A stretch of 64,000 nucleotides of DNA, taken from assembly GCA_963971535.1 (NCBI GenBank), contig OZ020589.1:47712636-47776635 (forward strand), read 5' to 3'. Position numbers and translations under genes: made by a program. Shown here piece after piece: positions 32,026 through 64,000 of the stretch. Origin of the DNA: Notolepis coatsorum. Taxonomy: Eukaryota; Chordata; Actinopteri; Aulopiformes; Paralepididae. Under the pieces are notes generated by a model that did no database searches, had not been told where the DNA came from, and saw nothing but the letters and a program-made list of their open reading frames with translations. The stretch's first letter is position 1. Each line of letters begins with the position of its first letter.

Positions 32026-32658
32026 TTAGCTCCGTCGCTGCGCTTGGAGGCGTTCTCTTTCAATAGTAAAATGTTCGTGCTCGCTAAGCGCCTGTGCTTG
32101 GAGACGGTCGCGTTCACCCTGAAGTCGATCGCGTTCGGTAGAGGCTGTCAGGCTGACGAGGAACGCCTGTCGTAGCATCCTCGCCGCTTCTCTGGGGGAA
32201 GGCGGTTGTGGAGGTGAGCCGCTCCTGCGTGAGCCGCTCCTGGGGGTACTCGTTGGGGAGTCCTGGAGCTCTAGTTCCTCGGCGCTCTCCTCCTCTTCTT
32301 CCGTGCAGAGTTCTCTCTCTGTAGGGTTGTCTTCCTCCCGGGGCTGGTCGGGGACTACTTCTTGGGTAGTGGCGGGGGGTAAAGGCATGTCAATTCCCTC
32401 CTGGTCCCCACCGTGAGCTTGGTCAGTTACATTAGGACCTACTAGGGCCTCTGTGGTCGGGGAAACCTGGTCGTCAAGGTCAGACATAACTTCACTTTCC
32501 ACTTTCACCGCATCTACCGTTTGTCGAAGGCTAGGTAGTTGACTGACAGTGTAAGCCTCTAAGTACTGAGGTGTCTGTCGTCTGCGCCGCGGGCGTTCTA
32601 GGTTAGGAGGATCGTTTCGTGGAGTGTTCATCATAGGCCATTTCGATATTAATAACAC
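32026..32658 (-). pseudogene. BEL gag N-terminal frame
   Basis: The 210-residue frame has an acidic, serine-rich middle (EEEEESAEELELQDSPTSTP) and ends in a coiled-coil-like ERDRLQGERDRLQAQALSE. Only one TAA codon (32026-32028) separates it from the next frame, in the same register, so this was one long gag interrupted by a nonsense change. It starts shortly after the primer-binding site. Confidence 0.75.
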
Positions 32659-32683
32659 TATATTAATATTACACTAGTTACCA

Positions 32684-32700
32684 TCCGGCTCGAAGGACCA
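32684..32700 (-). promoter_or_regulatory. BEL primer-binding site (tRNA-Tyr)
   Basis: On the coding strand TGGTCCTTCGAGCCGGA starts two bases after the 5' LTR. It is complementary to the 3' end of vertebrate tRNA-Tyr (ending GGCTCGAAGGA plus CCA), as recalled. Confidence 0.8.
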
Positions 32701-32702
32701 AT

Positions 32703-34103
32703 TGTAACTGAGGGGTACAATTCCCTGACTGTATTGTTAGATATGATATTTAATACCACTACCTCATGTACTTTAACTTCTGGCCACCCAGTACAAGATA
32801 TAAGTATGATGAATACTTTCCCACCTGATGAAACGAATCCACACAAATGTACCAAATCGAAGGTTTAATACAGCAAAGGGTGTATACAACGATCACTTAA
32901 TTACATTTATGATTTGAAATATGAAATATGCACTTTTATGGCAAATGAGTATTCGTAGGTAAATCAACGTTGAATGTCCAATCTCTGGTTACGCAGGGAG
33001 TAAGTATACAACCTGGAATATTTAGGAAAACGATAGCGATGGTACTTAAATGATTATAGCTGGATACACTAAGGGGGGGGGGGTCCTGCTGGTTGTAAGA
33101 CAGTAGGAGGGGGGGGTTAGAGAAGCCGCTGGCGGTATCCCATCTGGCCGACGGTGTCTTGGGAGAATCCAAAGTCTTGGACACGGTGCCCACAGAACCT
33201 CGGACCGCAGACGAATACAGCTGGACCCTCTGTGGACGGTAGCTGCCGGTCCACAACGGAGAGACGTGAGGCGACCTCACTGGTGTCGAGCGCCGTCTCA
33301 CCTGGAGTCCTCTCCGGGGGGTAGTTCCAACACTCCGCAGTGTTGGCCTTTATCCATGGAATAATCAAAGCACACAAAGCATAATCCAAGCCGTGGAAGG
33401 CTCGCCGTCGTCCGGGTAGAGTAATCCAATATACAGGTCCAGTCGCTCTTGGCCCGGAGCTCCTCGGATGCAATCACCACTAGGGGTCTGACCAGCCTGG
33501 TTAAGCGTCCAGATAACGTCAGGAACGATGGGGGTACTGATAACTTTAGAACTCTAACCGAACGATGCACCATACATAAATAGACTATTATTAGCTTAAT
33601 AGAATACGTCCAACTCGACGGTATAGTGCCAAACTATGACTATTCAACTATTAATCTACACGATATCTCAATGCCTATTCTGGGGCCAAGTAGGCCTTAC
33701 TACACCGCACGTGCGTCGTGGGGAGGCTTTGCGTCTGTCACTCTGTTGGAGGGTAAAGAACTGGACTAAAAGAAAGTTCTACTTTACTTGCGCCATATAT
33801 ATATGCGCTATGAACAAATAGTACCACTCGTATTTCGCCCGACATATTCCTGCGCGGAACCGGGGCTTGCCACGACATGTTAGGCGGCACGATTGAACTT
33901 GGACCTAGGGGTATGGCAACCTGGCGCCAGGTTCTCGTCCAATGGTAGAATGAAACTATTATGGGCTGTTTAGTAGACTAAAGGGATATTCAATGCATAT
34001 TGTACAAGGAATATACAGGGGATATCAAACGATATACAAATACAATTAAATATATATATATAAATAAATATACATATTCGGTTTAATCTGATCCTTCACA
34101 ACA
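32703..34103 (-). repeat. BEL 5' LTR
   Basis: At 1401 bp it is nearly identical by eye to the other LTR, apart from lacking the hAT and carrying an extra roughly 80 bp near 33887-33970. It contains G-runs (33074-33083, 33109-33116). Open frames inside are mirrored in the other LTR and are not genes. Confidence 0.9.
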
Positions 34104-34600
34104 ATAACATATATGACATACAGATAGATAGTACTGCTACTGTACATCTAGACATTTATGACATACCAGATCTACAAATACAGTACTGTTTGTGATACAA
34201 AAAGAGTCTAAGAAAGAGAGTATATACATTTGAGGGGGAAGAAACTGTACATTGGAGGAGGTTGGGTCAGGGGGGGGGGGGTTGTTGGGTAGGTGGGGTC
34301 GAGTTTAGAGGGAATGATATAGTGTTGAATGTTGAGCTGTAATCAATGAAAACTTTGAAAAGCGTTCTCACATAGTGTGTTTGTCTTTGTCCAGGTGAGT
34401 GAGTGCGTTGTTGTGTGATGCCAGGGAAATGGTGTCGGGAAGAGAGGAGCAGATGTGGGTTTTGACTGGTCGCTTAAAGCACTTCATGATGACTGATGTC
34501 AGTGCGACAGGATGGTAGTCGTTTAGGCGGGAGGCCATTGGTTTCTTGGGGAGGGGGATGCCAACTGCCAAGATGGATTGATGGACTTCTGGAGGTCATA
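34104..34600 (-). pseudogene. LINE N continuation with RT fragment
   Basis: After the second ATAAC the LINE resumes with TATGACATAC-type 3' UTR sequence and a G-rich stretch at 34271-34282. A decayed coding part follows on the minus strand: [20 protein letters not shown] then [12 protein letters not shown], the opening of a non-LTR reverse transcriptase common in fish (usual form N-D-Y-R-P-V-A-L-T). A jump to a later RT part ([10 protein letters not shown]) shows an internal deletion. The clade is not assigned. Confidence 0.7.
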
Positions 34601-34636
34601 TCTGGCTTATTTGTAGGTTTCAGGGTCGCCTGATTC

Positions 34637-35009
34637 CTTTTACCAACGCGTTCGTGTTTCCGGGTTCCCGCTTTGCGCTCTGATTGGCCACGCACGTTTC
34701 TGGGCGTGTGACGGCAAGTTATTTCCACGGTTAAGCTTAGGCACTCTTTCGAAGTTGGTTAAGGTTAGAGTTTGTCTTAGAGCGTGACGGCAAGTTATTT
34801 CCACGGTTAAGCTTAGGCACTCTTTCGAAGTTGGTTAAGGTTAGAGTTTGTCTTAGAGAATGGCGATAGAACGCCAGGTAGTTTGCAGGCTGTTCGACGC
34901 GGAAATGGGCAAAGACACAGCTCGTCACGCTATTGGGCGCACATGTCACATGACCAGAACGATCAGTGCAAAACGGGAACCCGGAAACACGAACACGTTG
35001 GTAAAAGCA
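34637..35009. repeat. Fold-back repeat F, full copy
   Basis: The arms TTTTACCAACGCGTTCGTGT (left) and its inverted near-copy ending at 35009 extend about 50 bp. The centre contains the GGTTAAGCTTAGGC block, tandemly duplicated. Related copies are at 24.2 kb and 53.3 kb. Confidence 0.7.
34708..34859 (+). repeat. 76-bp tandem duplication
   Basis: The unit begins GTGACGGCAAGTTATTTCCA and occurs at 34708 and 34784, nearly identical. Confidence 0.9.
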
Positions 35010-35050
35010 TAGATGCGTCAGGGTCACCTGAGTTGAAGGCGGTGGTCCAC

Positions 35051-35175
35051 AATACAGGTGTATTGTACTATTTTACAGGTCTGAGTTACGGGTGTATAGT
35101 ACTATTTTACAGGTCCAAGTTATAGGTGTATATACTATTTTACAGGTCTGAGTAACAGGTGTATAGTACTATTGG
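35051..35175. repeat. Minisatellite, ~34-bp unit
   Basis: About 3.6 units of ACAGGTGTAT...GTACTATTTTACAGGTCTGAGT with small variations. Confidence 0.85.
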
Positions 35176-35372
35176 TTATATTTGTTGCTTTAATTATAAT
35201 GCATTATTCCCTCAAGCAGTCACTGACACTGTCAATCAATTATCATTAGCTAGTTAGCCATTCTCCTATGCAGAGAGTTGGACGACGTTCCACTGTCAAA
35301 CATCTCTGCCCAAAAAGGAGTAAAGTAAACTAACCGTTGCTACCTTTACTCGTATTAACTAGCTAGCTGAAT

Positions 35373-35440
35373 GAATGAATGAATGAGAACTTTATTTAAC
35401 AGATTGCAGAATGGGTACAATACACAGTTACACACAATTG
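35373..35440 (-). mobile_element. LINE N 3' tail, second copy, left part
   Basis: Tandem GAATGAAT units (the LINE tail) are followed by AACAGATTGCAGAATGGGTA and ACACACAATTGTTAA. It is interrupted at TTAA and resumes at 37784 with GGGGATGCAGACCAGAG, exactly as the uninterrupted series near 26.3 kb reads. Confidence 0.8.
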
Positions 35441-35444
35441 TTAA

Positions 35445-37779
35445 CACATTGGGCGCCAATAACGTCGTACAACGTGTTTCAAGGCCATGCTAATTCTGCC
35501 ATTCCACGGCGTACGACATTATTGAGATCATATTTCATTTTTTCGCCATGGTGTTCATAATTCCCTCACCCAGCCTCGGCTGATACAGTGGGAGCCTGCA
35601 CAACTCTGCAACGCTTCAATACTGCCGCCTGGTGGATGATCGGCGAGTTACAACCGGAAATGGATCTCTGGTGATCTCCGTGCATCTGGGAAATGCGTCC
35701 GGCACTCACATATTGTTGCGGGACTCTAGACACACATCCGTGTATATGGATCGCTGCCATAACTCAATAATCGATATGATTTGGGCGTTTATTATTATTA
35801 TACAAACCGGAAATGGATCTAGTCGATCCACGTCAAATAAGTGGGATCTTTTTCCTCCAGTCTCATCGGCGAACGGTAAGAGGACGCTGACGTCATTTTC
35901 AGCGTGATTGTTTATTATTATTAATGCAAACTGCTCTGATCAATATATCACCCATACTACATAAAGCATTTACTGACGATCACGGAATTATAAACGACCC
36001 CCCCGCTCATCCGCGCATGATGAGTCATAACGTTTAGGATCATGTACAGTTGAAATTTTGTATATAGCGTGTATCGGCAACAAACGGCAGTTGATAATCT
36101 ATATATGCGTTTATGCCTATAACTCACGTTCTAGGAATTACTGCAGAAAACGATAAAAACATATTTATATTCTAGACGGTATTTTCGTATGAATCTATGA
36201 ATGAAAAAGTATAGCGTTCCTACATCCTGAACGATAGATAATCGATGTTGAATGGGCCATAGTAATGTCAATTTAGCAATACAATTTAAAAAGTTATAGC
36301 TAGGCCTGTCACGATAACACATTTTGCTGGGCGATTAATTGTCCCAGAAAATTATTGCGATAAGCGATATTATTGCGGTTTTGAGATTTTTTTTTGAGAA
36401 ATGTATTTCCCGAAAGTTTTCAATTAACCTTTTTATTTTTTTTACTAATATAATAATAGCATAATAATGCAAGGAAACAGTTTCAAAGTGCAATAAACCT
36501 TTATTTAACATTGGAAGACATTTTAAATATCCTAAATAAAGAAAAATGCTCTGTTTGATTGTTTATTATAAAACAAACTGAAACTGGAAACAAGCCCTCT
36601 GTCTGGCTTTTTGTGTCATCCTTTTAACATGTACATGTATTATTAATGTACCTTGCGGTACCATGTACAAAATGTTAATATAGTATGAGAAAAAAACTGT
36701 GGAAACGTAATAAATAAAAAGGCAGTGAAACAATAATCAAATAAACACCGAAATATATACCATCTCTATTGGAATGGAGACTTCAGCACAGGATAAACTA
36801 GGGATGGGCAAAAATAATCCAGATCGGTTGATCACATGATGTACTCGTGGAGGAAAACGCTGTACAAAATAAATGTCTTTTCCGGTGTTTTAGACTTTTA
36901 TTTTGAAACCCACCGACCGGAGCAAAAGTATTGTCGTTATTATCCTAGCAGAACGTATGAGCGGACAATTTGTCTCGTCCGGTTCTGTGTTTTTGAGCTA
37001 ATGATAAAACAAATGTTGAGATTGTTGGTGAACAACTAACTTTAGGTTAGTTTTAACGTTAGCTACTAACGTTAGATGCAGCTACTACAGGCAATCAACG
37101 ATGAGGAGGAAGCCCTCATCGCCCTGTGGTGCGTAGGCACGACTCGAAACTACCTGTTATAATAAATTAATTCATGTTTAACTTGTCCCCGTGTCCAGTC
37201 CTTTGACTAGCCCCACCCGTTCATTGTAAACAATGATGCATGTAATTGTATTAACGTTATTGTGTGTTGTAGCTATGCTATACATTGTATTTCGTTTGTT
37301 AGCTATTTAGCTAATGTTGATGGCATTGAATAGCATCAACGCTAGATCTTTAATCTTTATTTAGCAGTCCAGTTTCTACGGGCAGTAGCGAGTAACTACT
37401 TGGGTCTAAAAATAGCTACACTACAAAGAACGCTACTTGGTTAAAAGGAGCAACACTATTGAGAAATGTAGTTAAGCTATGTGGCGTTGCCCCCACGGAG
37501 CTCCCGTGCTGTACTCTGTAGTAACGCCAGCGGCCCCCCACACGGAGAGTGACTGACAAGGGGTACTGGTTCCGCCTCATTAAAACAAACGCGCAAATAG
37601 CAATTAATCGCGCCCGTCAAAATCATTGCATTAATTGTAATTATCGCGCTGATTAATCGATTTATTGATTATCGCGGCAGGCCTAGTTATAGCCCTGCAA
37701 AGAAGGTGAACATCTCCATAGGCTTAGAGTGGTGGCAGAGAGTGGTATGAGACGGGCAAACTCTGTGGCAGTTAATGTG
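35445..37779. mobile_element. piggyBac-type MITE in LINE tail
   Basis: Flanked by TTAA (35441-35444 and 37780-37783). Ends CACATTGGGCGCCA and, inverted, CACATTAACTGCC. The homologous LINE tail at 26.3 kb provides the empty site (one TTAA), proving TTAA-specific insertion. Without the nested hAT it is about 0.94 kb. It has no transposase frame. Confidence 0.85.
36301..37685. mobile_element. hAT element nested in the MITE
   Basis: Ends TAGGCCTGTCACGATAA and inverted ...GCGGCAGGCCTA; duplication GTTATAGC at 36293-36300 and 37686-37693. The interior is AT-rich with short frames only. Confidence 0.88.
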
Positions 37780-37783
37780 TTAA

Positions 37784-38400
37784 GGGGATGCAGACCAGAG
37801 AAAGACGTTTGTCTTGTTTACATCAGGGTCCCCCATTTTCAATTCATAGTGACATTTATGACATACACAACATGCATGACATTTATGGCATAGGGACATA
37901 CATGACATACAGGTATTTAGTACTGTTACATTTGTGACATATACGATATGCAAATATACAGTACTGTTACCCATAGATCCTGACAGAGTATATACATATG
38001 AATGATGGGGAGGGGACTGTACATTAGGAGGGGGTGGGTGGGTGGGAGAGAAATATACATACGGTGGGGAGAGAATATATACATACGGTGGGCAGGAGAC
38101 TGTACATTAGGAGGGGGTGGGTGGGTGGGAGAGAATATATACATGCGGTGGGGAGGAGACTGTCTATTAGGAGTGGGTGGGGGTGGGGGGGGTTGGACAT
38201 TTACGGTGGCCAGTTTCAAATTGCAGCCTCCCGTAGGTGCTCTTTAAGAGCGGTTTTGAATGTGGGTAGGGATTCACATTCACAGCTAATTGTTAACCAG
38301 TCTACATTAGCCACATTTCCCATTTGTCAGTGTGGTGAGGTGCTTGAATGGTTGTTAAAAGTGATAGATATTCAATGGGTTATCAGCTAACAACATCAAT
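37784..38400 (-). mobile_element. LINE N 3' region, continued
   Basis: It resumes after the MITE with the AGACCAGAGAAAGACG series and TATGACATAC repeats, then an imperfect minisatellite (about 37995-38190; two long units containing GACTGTACATTAGGAGGGGG). The rest to 38675 is AT-rich spacer with a C9 run near 38621 and is presumably intron or 5' flank of the host gene. Confidence 0.65.
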
Positions 38401-38675
38401 TGCTAACTTATAGCTAAGTGAATTGTCTAGCATTGTTTACCAAACAAAAGAAAGTTTAGTTAAGGTTCATTTAATATTTAGGGTATGCAAGATTGTATTC
38501 CAAAACAAGACATTGTTGTCCATGAAGGGTCCTGTTAAATTAAATATTGATACTTGCTGACTGTGAATGTATTGATATAATATTAGCACACAAAATATTG
38601 CGATATATTGCTGTATACACCCCCCCCCCTACTAATTATGGAATCTTTAATATGATTTTTTTTTTCACCCAACAG

Positions 38676-60443
<21,768 letters not shown>

Positions 60444-62231
60444 TGGTGTTTTCCCGAATGCTGGATAGGCAGGTATGGTCTCCCTGCCTACAGGACCTGG
60501 CAGCCCACAAACTGTTAAATAGAGATTTTCTTTTGTATTGGTTTCAATATATGAGTTCCTGTCTATCCGGTTTAATCTCAAGCTGATTGACGGACTGAGC
60601 TCAGCTGAAAATGAGTTTCACATGTGTTCTAGTGTGTAAAAGGTTTGTTCACATTGGTAATTGTTAAAAAATATATGTATATGTTATTAAATTGGTAATT
60701 GTTAAAAAATATATGTATATTTTATTAATTTTAGTTAGTGTTAAAAAAATATTATTTATTTTTTATTCTTATATATATTTTTTTAATCTTTTTATTAAAC
60801 TATAATCATTTCAAACACATGTATCCATCGATTTGTGTGTGTGTGTGTGGGGGGGGGCGTTATAATAAAAGATAAATGAATAAATAAAATACAAAAGGAA
60901 AAAGACAAGAAAATTATAACGTATATATAAAAATACTCTAAAAAAATCTAATTGAATCGTGGCCCGAAAAACAAAAGTCAAGTTTCTATCAAATAGCTTG
61001 ATTGGCACCCGCTGTTTGACGTGAAAAGTGCACACAGCGTTTTAAAGGAGAGTCACCAGAGGGCAGAAGGGCACTAAACTGTACTCTCTAACCCTTTATT
61101 TTCTCTTTCCGACGGTGTGAAGGGGAAACTGCAACTGCAAATCATTCTGAACAGCTTGTTTAGGCTTGTTAATCTGAAAATGTCAAACTGTGGCCAAAAA
61201 GCAAGTAGTATCTGTAATTTCCCCCAGCACCTGAATAATATTTCACACTGCCAATCCATACAGTACAAAGCCCATTTTCCATAATATGTCCCCTTTAAGA
61301 ATTTAAGAATGTTGTGTGGACAGTCCAGTCAGCCAGGAAGTGACCATACTGTACATCCAGGAAGGTACATCAGACAACCTCTTCTGGCTCAGTGGCATTC
61401 CCCTTTAAGACTCTTAACATGTTTCCGGTCATTAATGAAAGCCATCACATTATAGCAGAATTGTACTACTCTGGAAGTTAATTTACCGGGCTGAGGCTTT
61501 TTAACTGTTTTAGTTCCAGAACCATATGGTGGCGTTTCAACTAATGCCCTCTAATTCCAATCACACTGACTCAGCTAAATCTGTTTCCTTTCCTCTGTTC
61601 ACCAGATGTGATCAATTGTTTTCTTGCAGAGCACCCACCCGAGAAACAGCATTATGCCAACTATCGAAGCTCAAATTCTGGCTCTGGGGGTCGGGCCAAG
61701 ACACAGTTTGAATGTCAACCAAGCTAGCCTACTTGGATGGCTCTTGTGTGTCACATTGCACCAGTTTGACCTCTTTGTTTCGTTATTAGGTTAAGAAACA
61801 ATGCGTTTGTGGCCACAAGCTTGTTGTTGACAGTACTGTAGCAAACTGCCAGCTATTACCACAGGCTTTAACTGTGCTTTCTCTGTGACCTGTCACCCAA
61901 AACCCTTTACCCTGGCTGCATTCGGACTGGGTCGAGCGACAATAAAAGGAAACCAAAGGAACCTTTTTTAGGACTGGTACTACTGGAAAGAAATGGCACC
62001 GGTGAGACAATGAAGCACGTAGCAGCGTATGTACGCTGTGCCGACATGTTAAGCTAAGACCAGACTTTATTAAACGGCAGACACTGTCCACCATTTTGAG
62101 AATGCTAGGAAGTGTTTTTAACTTATTACTGGCAAGTTCCCGTAAACAAATTCACTGCTCTAGATTTACTGTGTCTGTGTGAGGTAACATTTCCAAAGGC
62201 GTTGTAACAATGCTGCCATCAGCTATTTTCA
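60444..62231 (+). other. 3' flank of host gene and spacer
   Basis: It probably starts with the 3' UTR. AATAAA occurs at 60864-60869 and again within 60880-60890, possible poly(A) signals. A GT/G run lies at 60835-60857, and two AT-rich tandem copies (TTGGTAATTGTTAAAAAATA) at 60653 and 60692. No further gene is recognised to 62231. Confidence 0.45.
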
Positions 62232-62325
62232 ACATTTACATTTTGTACATTTACATTTTGTCATTTAGCTGACGCTTTTATCCAAAGCGACTTACAAGTT
62301 TTGTACAACAAGACGGCATTAAACT
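62232..62325 (-). mobile_element. L2/HE1-type 3' tail
   Basis: ACATTTACATTTTGTCATTT and TAGCTGACGCTTTTATCC, then CAAAGCGACTTACAAG: the same tail as at 51.6 and 59.9 kb. Confidence 0.78.
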
Positions 62326-62861
62326 GGAGAGGATCATTCTGCCATTACGGGAATCCTTCCACCCCTGTTACTATGTTTTTGTTTTGGTTAACTCCGGCTG
62401 TGGTTAGCTAACCACAGGCATCTTCCTGTAGCCTGCCAGCATACAGTACCATTACCATAACCATCAGAGGGCTAAACACAAAATGACCGGACACAATGAA
62501 CACAGATGAAAAGGCCATAGATGACTGTGATTCATGGAGGAGAAATGTGGACCTAGCTCTTATCGGAGCTGGATATATAGTCCTCCTTGTTGGCACACAT
62601 TATTGTATGCTTTCCCCTGTTAAAAGGGAACTTCACCAAAAAACTATGCTGAAATATTTTGCACATAATCTCACGCTCATCCAAAAACCGGTTTGCATTA
62701 GTTATTGAGAGTAATATTTTTTTTAATATGGCCACCAGTGGTGTCATCGGGGACATTGAATCCTTGTTTTGTGTTAATTACAGCACCATGAATCAAATCA
62801 AAATCTATTTGTAAGGCCCGACAACACACGTTAATGTCCCCATGGGCCGGACACGTCTTCT
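62326..62861. other. Unassigned spacer
   Basis: No gene or repeat family recognised; short frames lack motifs. Confidence 0.35.
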
Positions 62862-62865
62862 TTAA

Positions 62866-63691
62866 CACTTTGAGCGCCACTCACGGCTAATCTCAGGTTT
62901 ACGATTGTGACGTTGAAAGCCACGTCACAGCTTTTCTCGGATTTTTTTATTTACATTTTTTTATTAGCGATCTGAAATCATATTGCATCACGCGAGCCTA
63001 CCGTTGGAGATCCAGGGGCCGCCGGCGATCAGATGTGAAAAAAGCGCCCCCTATCGTCTCCCAGATGGTAAATCACCCTTTTGGAATGGACTCAATGAAA
63101 ATGGATGGGGGGAAAAAAATATTCCAGTCCACATTTTACTTCTCACCCATGCAGCCGGAGTTCATTCTGGAGCCTCTGAGCCGCGGCGATCATGGGTTAT
63201 ACTGTACACACGTTGGATCAATATACTTATCGATTTTTTCGAATGGTGATCAGGAATTGGAATATACCATTTGGATACCATCTGATGTCAGGTAAGGAAT
63301 CTATGTTATCAGTGTTAGGATAATCAGACTCGTTTTCATGGAGATATAAGCGTTTCCACTATATGTGATATGGCTGTTTCACTGTAAAAGCCATGAGGAA
63401 ATAATAGCAGCGATTATCAGCGCACGGCACGAGCGTGCGTGCGCACACATATACTATCGACCATCTAGCGTTTATTTGAAAACTATTCATAAATAGAAAT
63501 AGGAAATGAAGCGATAAAAACACAATCTGCTTTGCCAATGTTGACTGGAAAATGATTATTTGATAAGCGATGGGCAGATTAGACACATAGCATAATTTAA
63601 AACATAGATTAGGCGATATTAACGTTAACATGGGCCGTGTACCGTGGCATCAAGGGGGTAAAAAGGAAAACCCGGCGTGGTGCTCAAAGTG
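62866..63691 (+). mobile_element. piggyBac-type MITE, copy 3
   Basis: TTAA at 62862-62865 and 63692-63695. Ends CACTTTGAGCGCCAC and inverted CACTTTGAGCACCACG. The interior is collinear with copy 2 (12434) and inverted copy 1 (8118). The right end includes GGGGGTAAAAAGGAAAAC, also present in copy 1 but missing from copy 2. Confidence 0.85.
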
Positions 63692-63695
63692 TTAA

Positions 63696-64000
63696 ACAAG
63701 TCAAGAAGAAACATAACAATAAGTCAAGAATAAAACAAGAACACCATAAGGTCCAACTAATTTAAAATAAATGCAAATGAATGAATGCAAGCACTCCCAG
63801 ACATACATGAAATGATGTAGATGAAAAAATAAGAGCAATACCTCATCTCATAGGGACTACTACCTTATAATTTAATTGAGCTGTAATTAAAACACAGATT
63901 TGATGTCCCAGATGATCACTGGTGGCCATATTCAAACTAATTTAATTAAACTTTTTGGTGAAGTGCCCATTTAATATATTTCAGTGAATAAAATGGTTTT
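63696..64000. other. Unassigned AT-rich end of window
   Basis: No features recognised. Confidence 0.4.

Larger units (their letters stand above)
26388..34103 (-). mobile_element. BEL/Pao LTR retrotransposon, deleted
   Basis: Two LTRs (26388-28811 and 32703-34103) flank gag-like, RNase H and integrase sequence on the minus strand. The 5-bp duplication ATAAC lies at 26383-26387 and 34104-34108. The LTRs start TGTTGTGAAGG and end CAGTTACA on the coding strand. RNase H and integrase are of BEL/Pao type. The reverse transcriptase core and protease are missing, so the copy is non-autonomous. It splits LINE N. Confidence 0.92.

Noticed and set aside
28905..32658. Endogenous retrovirus
   Set aside because: The integrase and RNase H are BEL/Pao type, there is no envelope gene, and the 5-bp duplication and tRNA-Tyr site fit an LTR retrotransposon.
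35051..35175. Regular repeats suggestive of a CRISPR array
   Set aside because: Units are contiguous without spacers, the genome is eukaryotic, and the pattern is a minisatellite.

Overview
The window is eukaryotic and almost certainly from a teleost fish. It holds fish-typical repeats side by side: DIRS-like, Ty3/gypsy and BEL/Pao LTR-type elements, L1/Tx1, L2 and other LINEs, tRNA-derived SINEs, many hAT elements with 8-bp target duplications, and piggyBac-type MITEs in TTAA sites. Most of the 64 kb is transposable-element sequence in nested layers. Family names come from motifs, terminal repeats and target-site duplications read by eye; no database was searched.

Layout. 1-2.5 kb: unassigned, CpG-rich, with one weak exon candidate. 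2.5-13.6 kb: a LINE 3' end split by a 10.5-kb hAT insertion (2874-13374, exact 8-bp duplication). That hAT contains a broken gypsy element, two piggyBac-type MITEs, an L1 fragment carrying a SINE, and part of a second hAT. 14.3-19.1 kb: a DIRS-like element on the minus strand. 19.1-26.2 kb: hAT pieces, SINE, L2, a GA-rich satellite and a fold-back repeat. 26.2-34.6 kb: a minus-strand LINE split by a BEL/Pao element that has nearly identical LTRs, a tRNA-Tyr primer site and a 5-bp target duplication, but has lost its reverse transcriptase; one LTR carries a further hAT. 34.6-38.4 kb: fold-back repeat, minisatellite, and a LINE-piggyBac-hAT triple nest.

38.7-60.4 kb: a plus-strand host gene whose product I do not recognise. 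Eight exons (a, b1, c1, b2, c2, b3, c3, d) join in one open frame of 432 codons including the stop. The b-c exon pair, with its introns, is present three times and is phase 1 on both outer sides, so each duplication keeps the frame. The intron inside the third pair is about 11.2 kb, against about 150 bp in the other two, because nested repeats filled it: SINE, MITEs, four hATs with exact 8-bp duplications, and a LINE inside a MITE. The 5' exons were not found. 60.4-64 kb: the gene's 3' flank, L2 tails and a third copy of the main piggyBac-type MITE.

Apart from this gene, every recognisable coding region belongs to a transposable element, and nearly all of those are disrupted. The most novel-looking item is the exon-pair amplification of the host gene. 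The best-supported structural results are the insertions dated relative to one another by exact target duplications.
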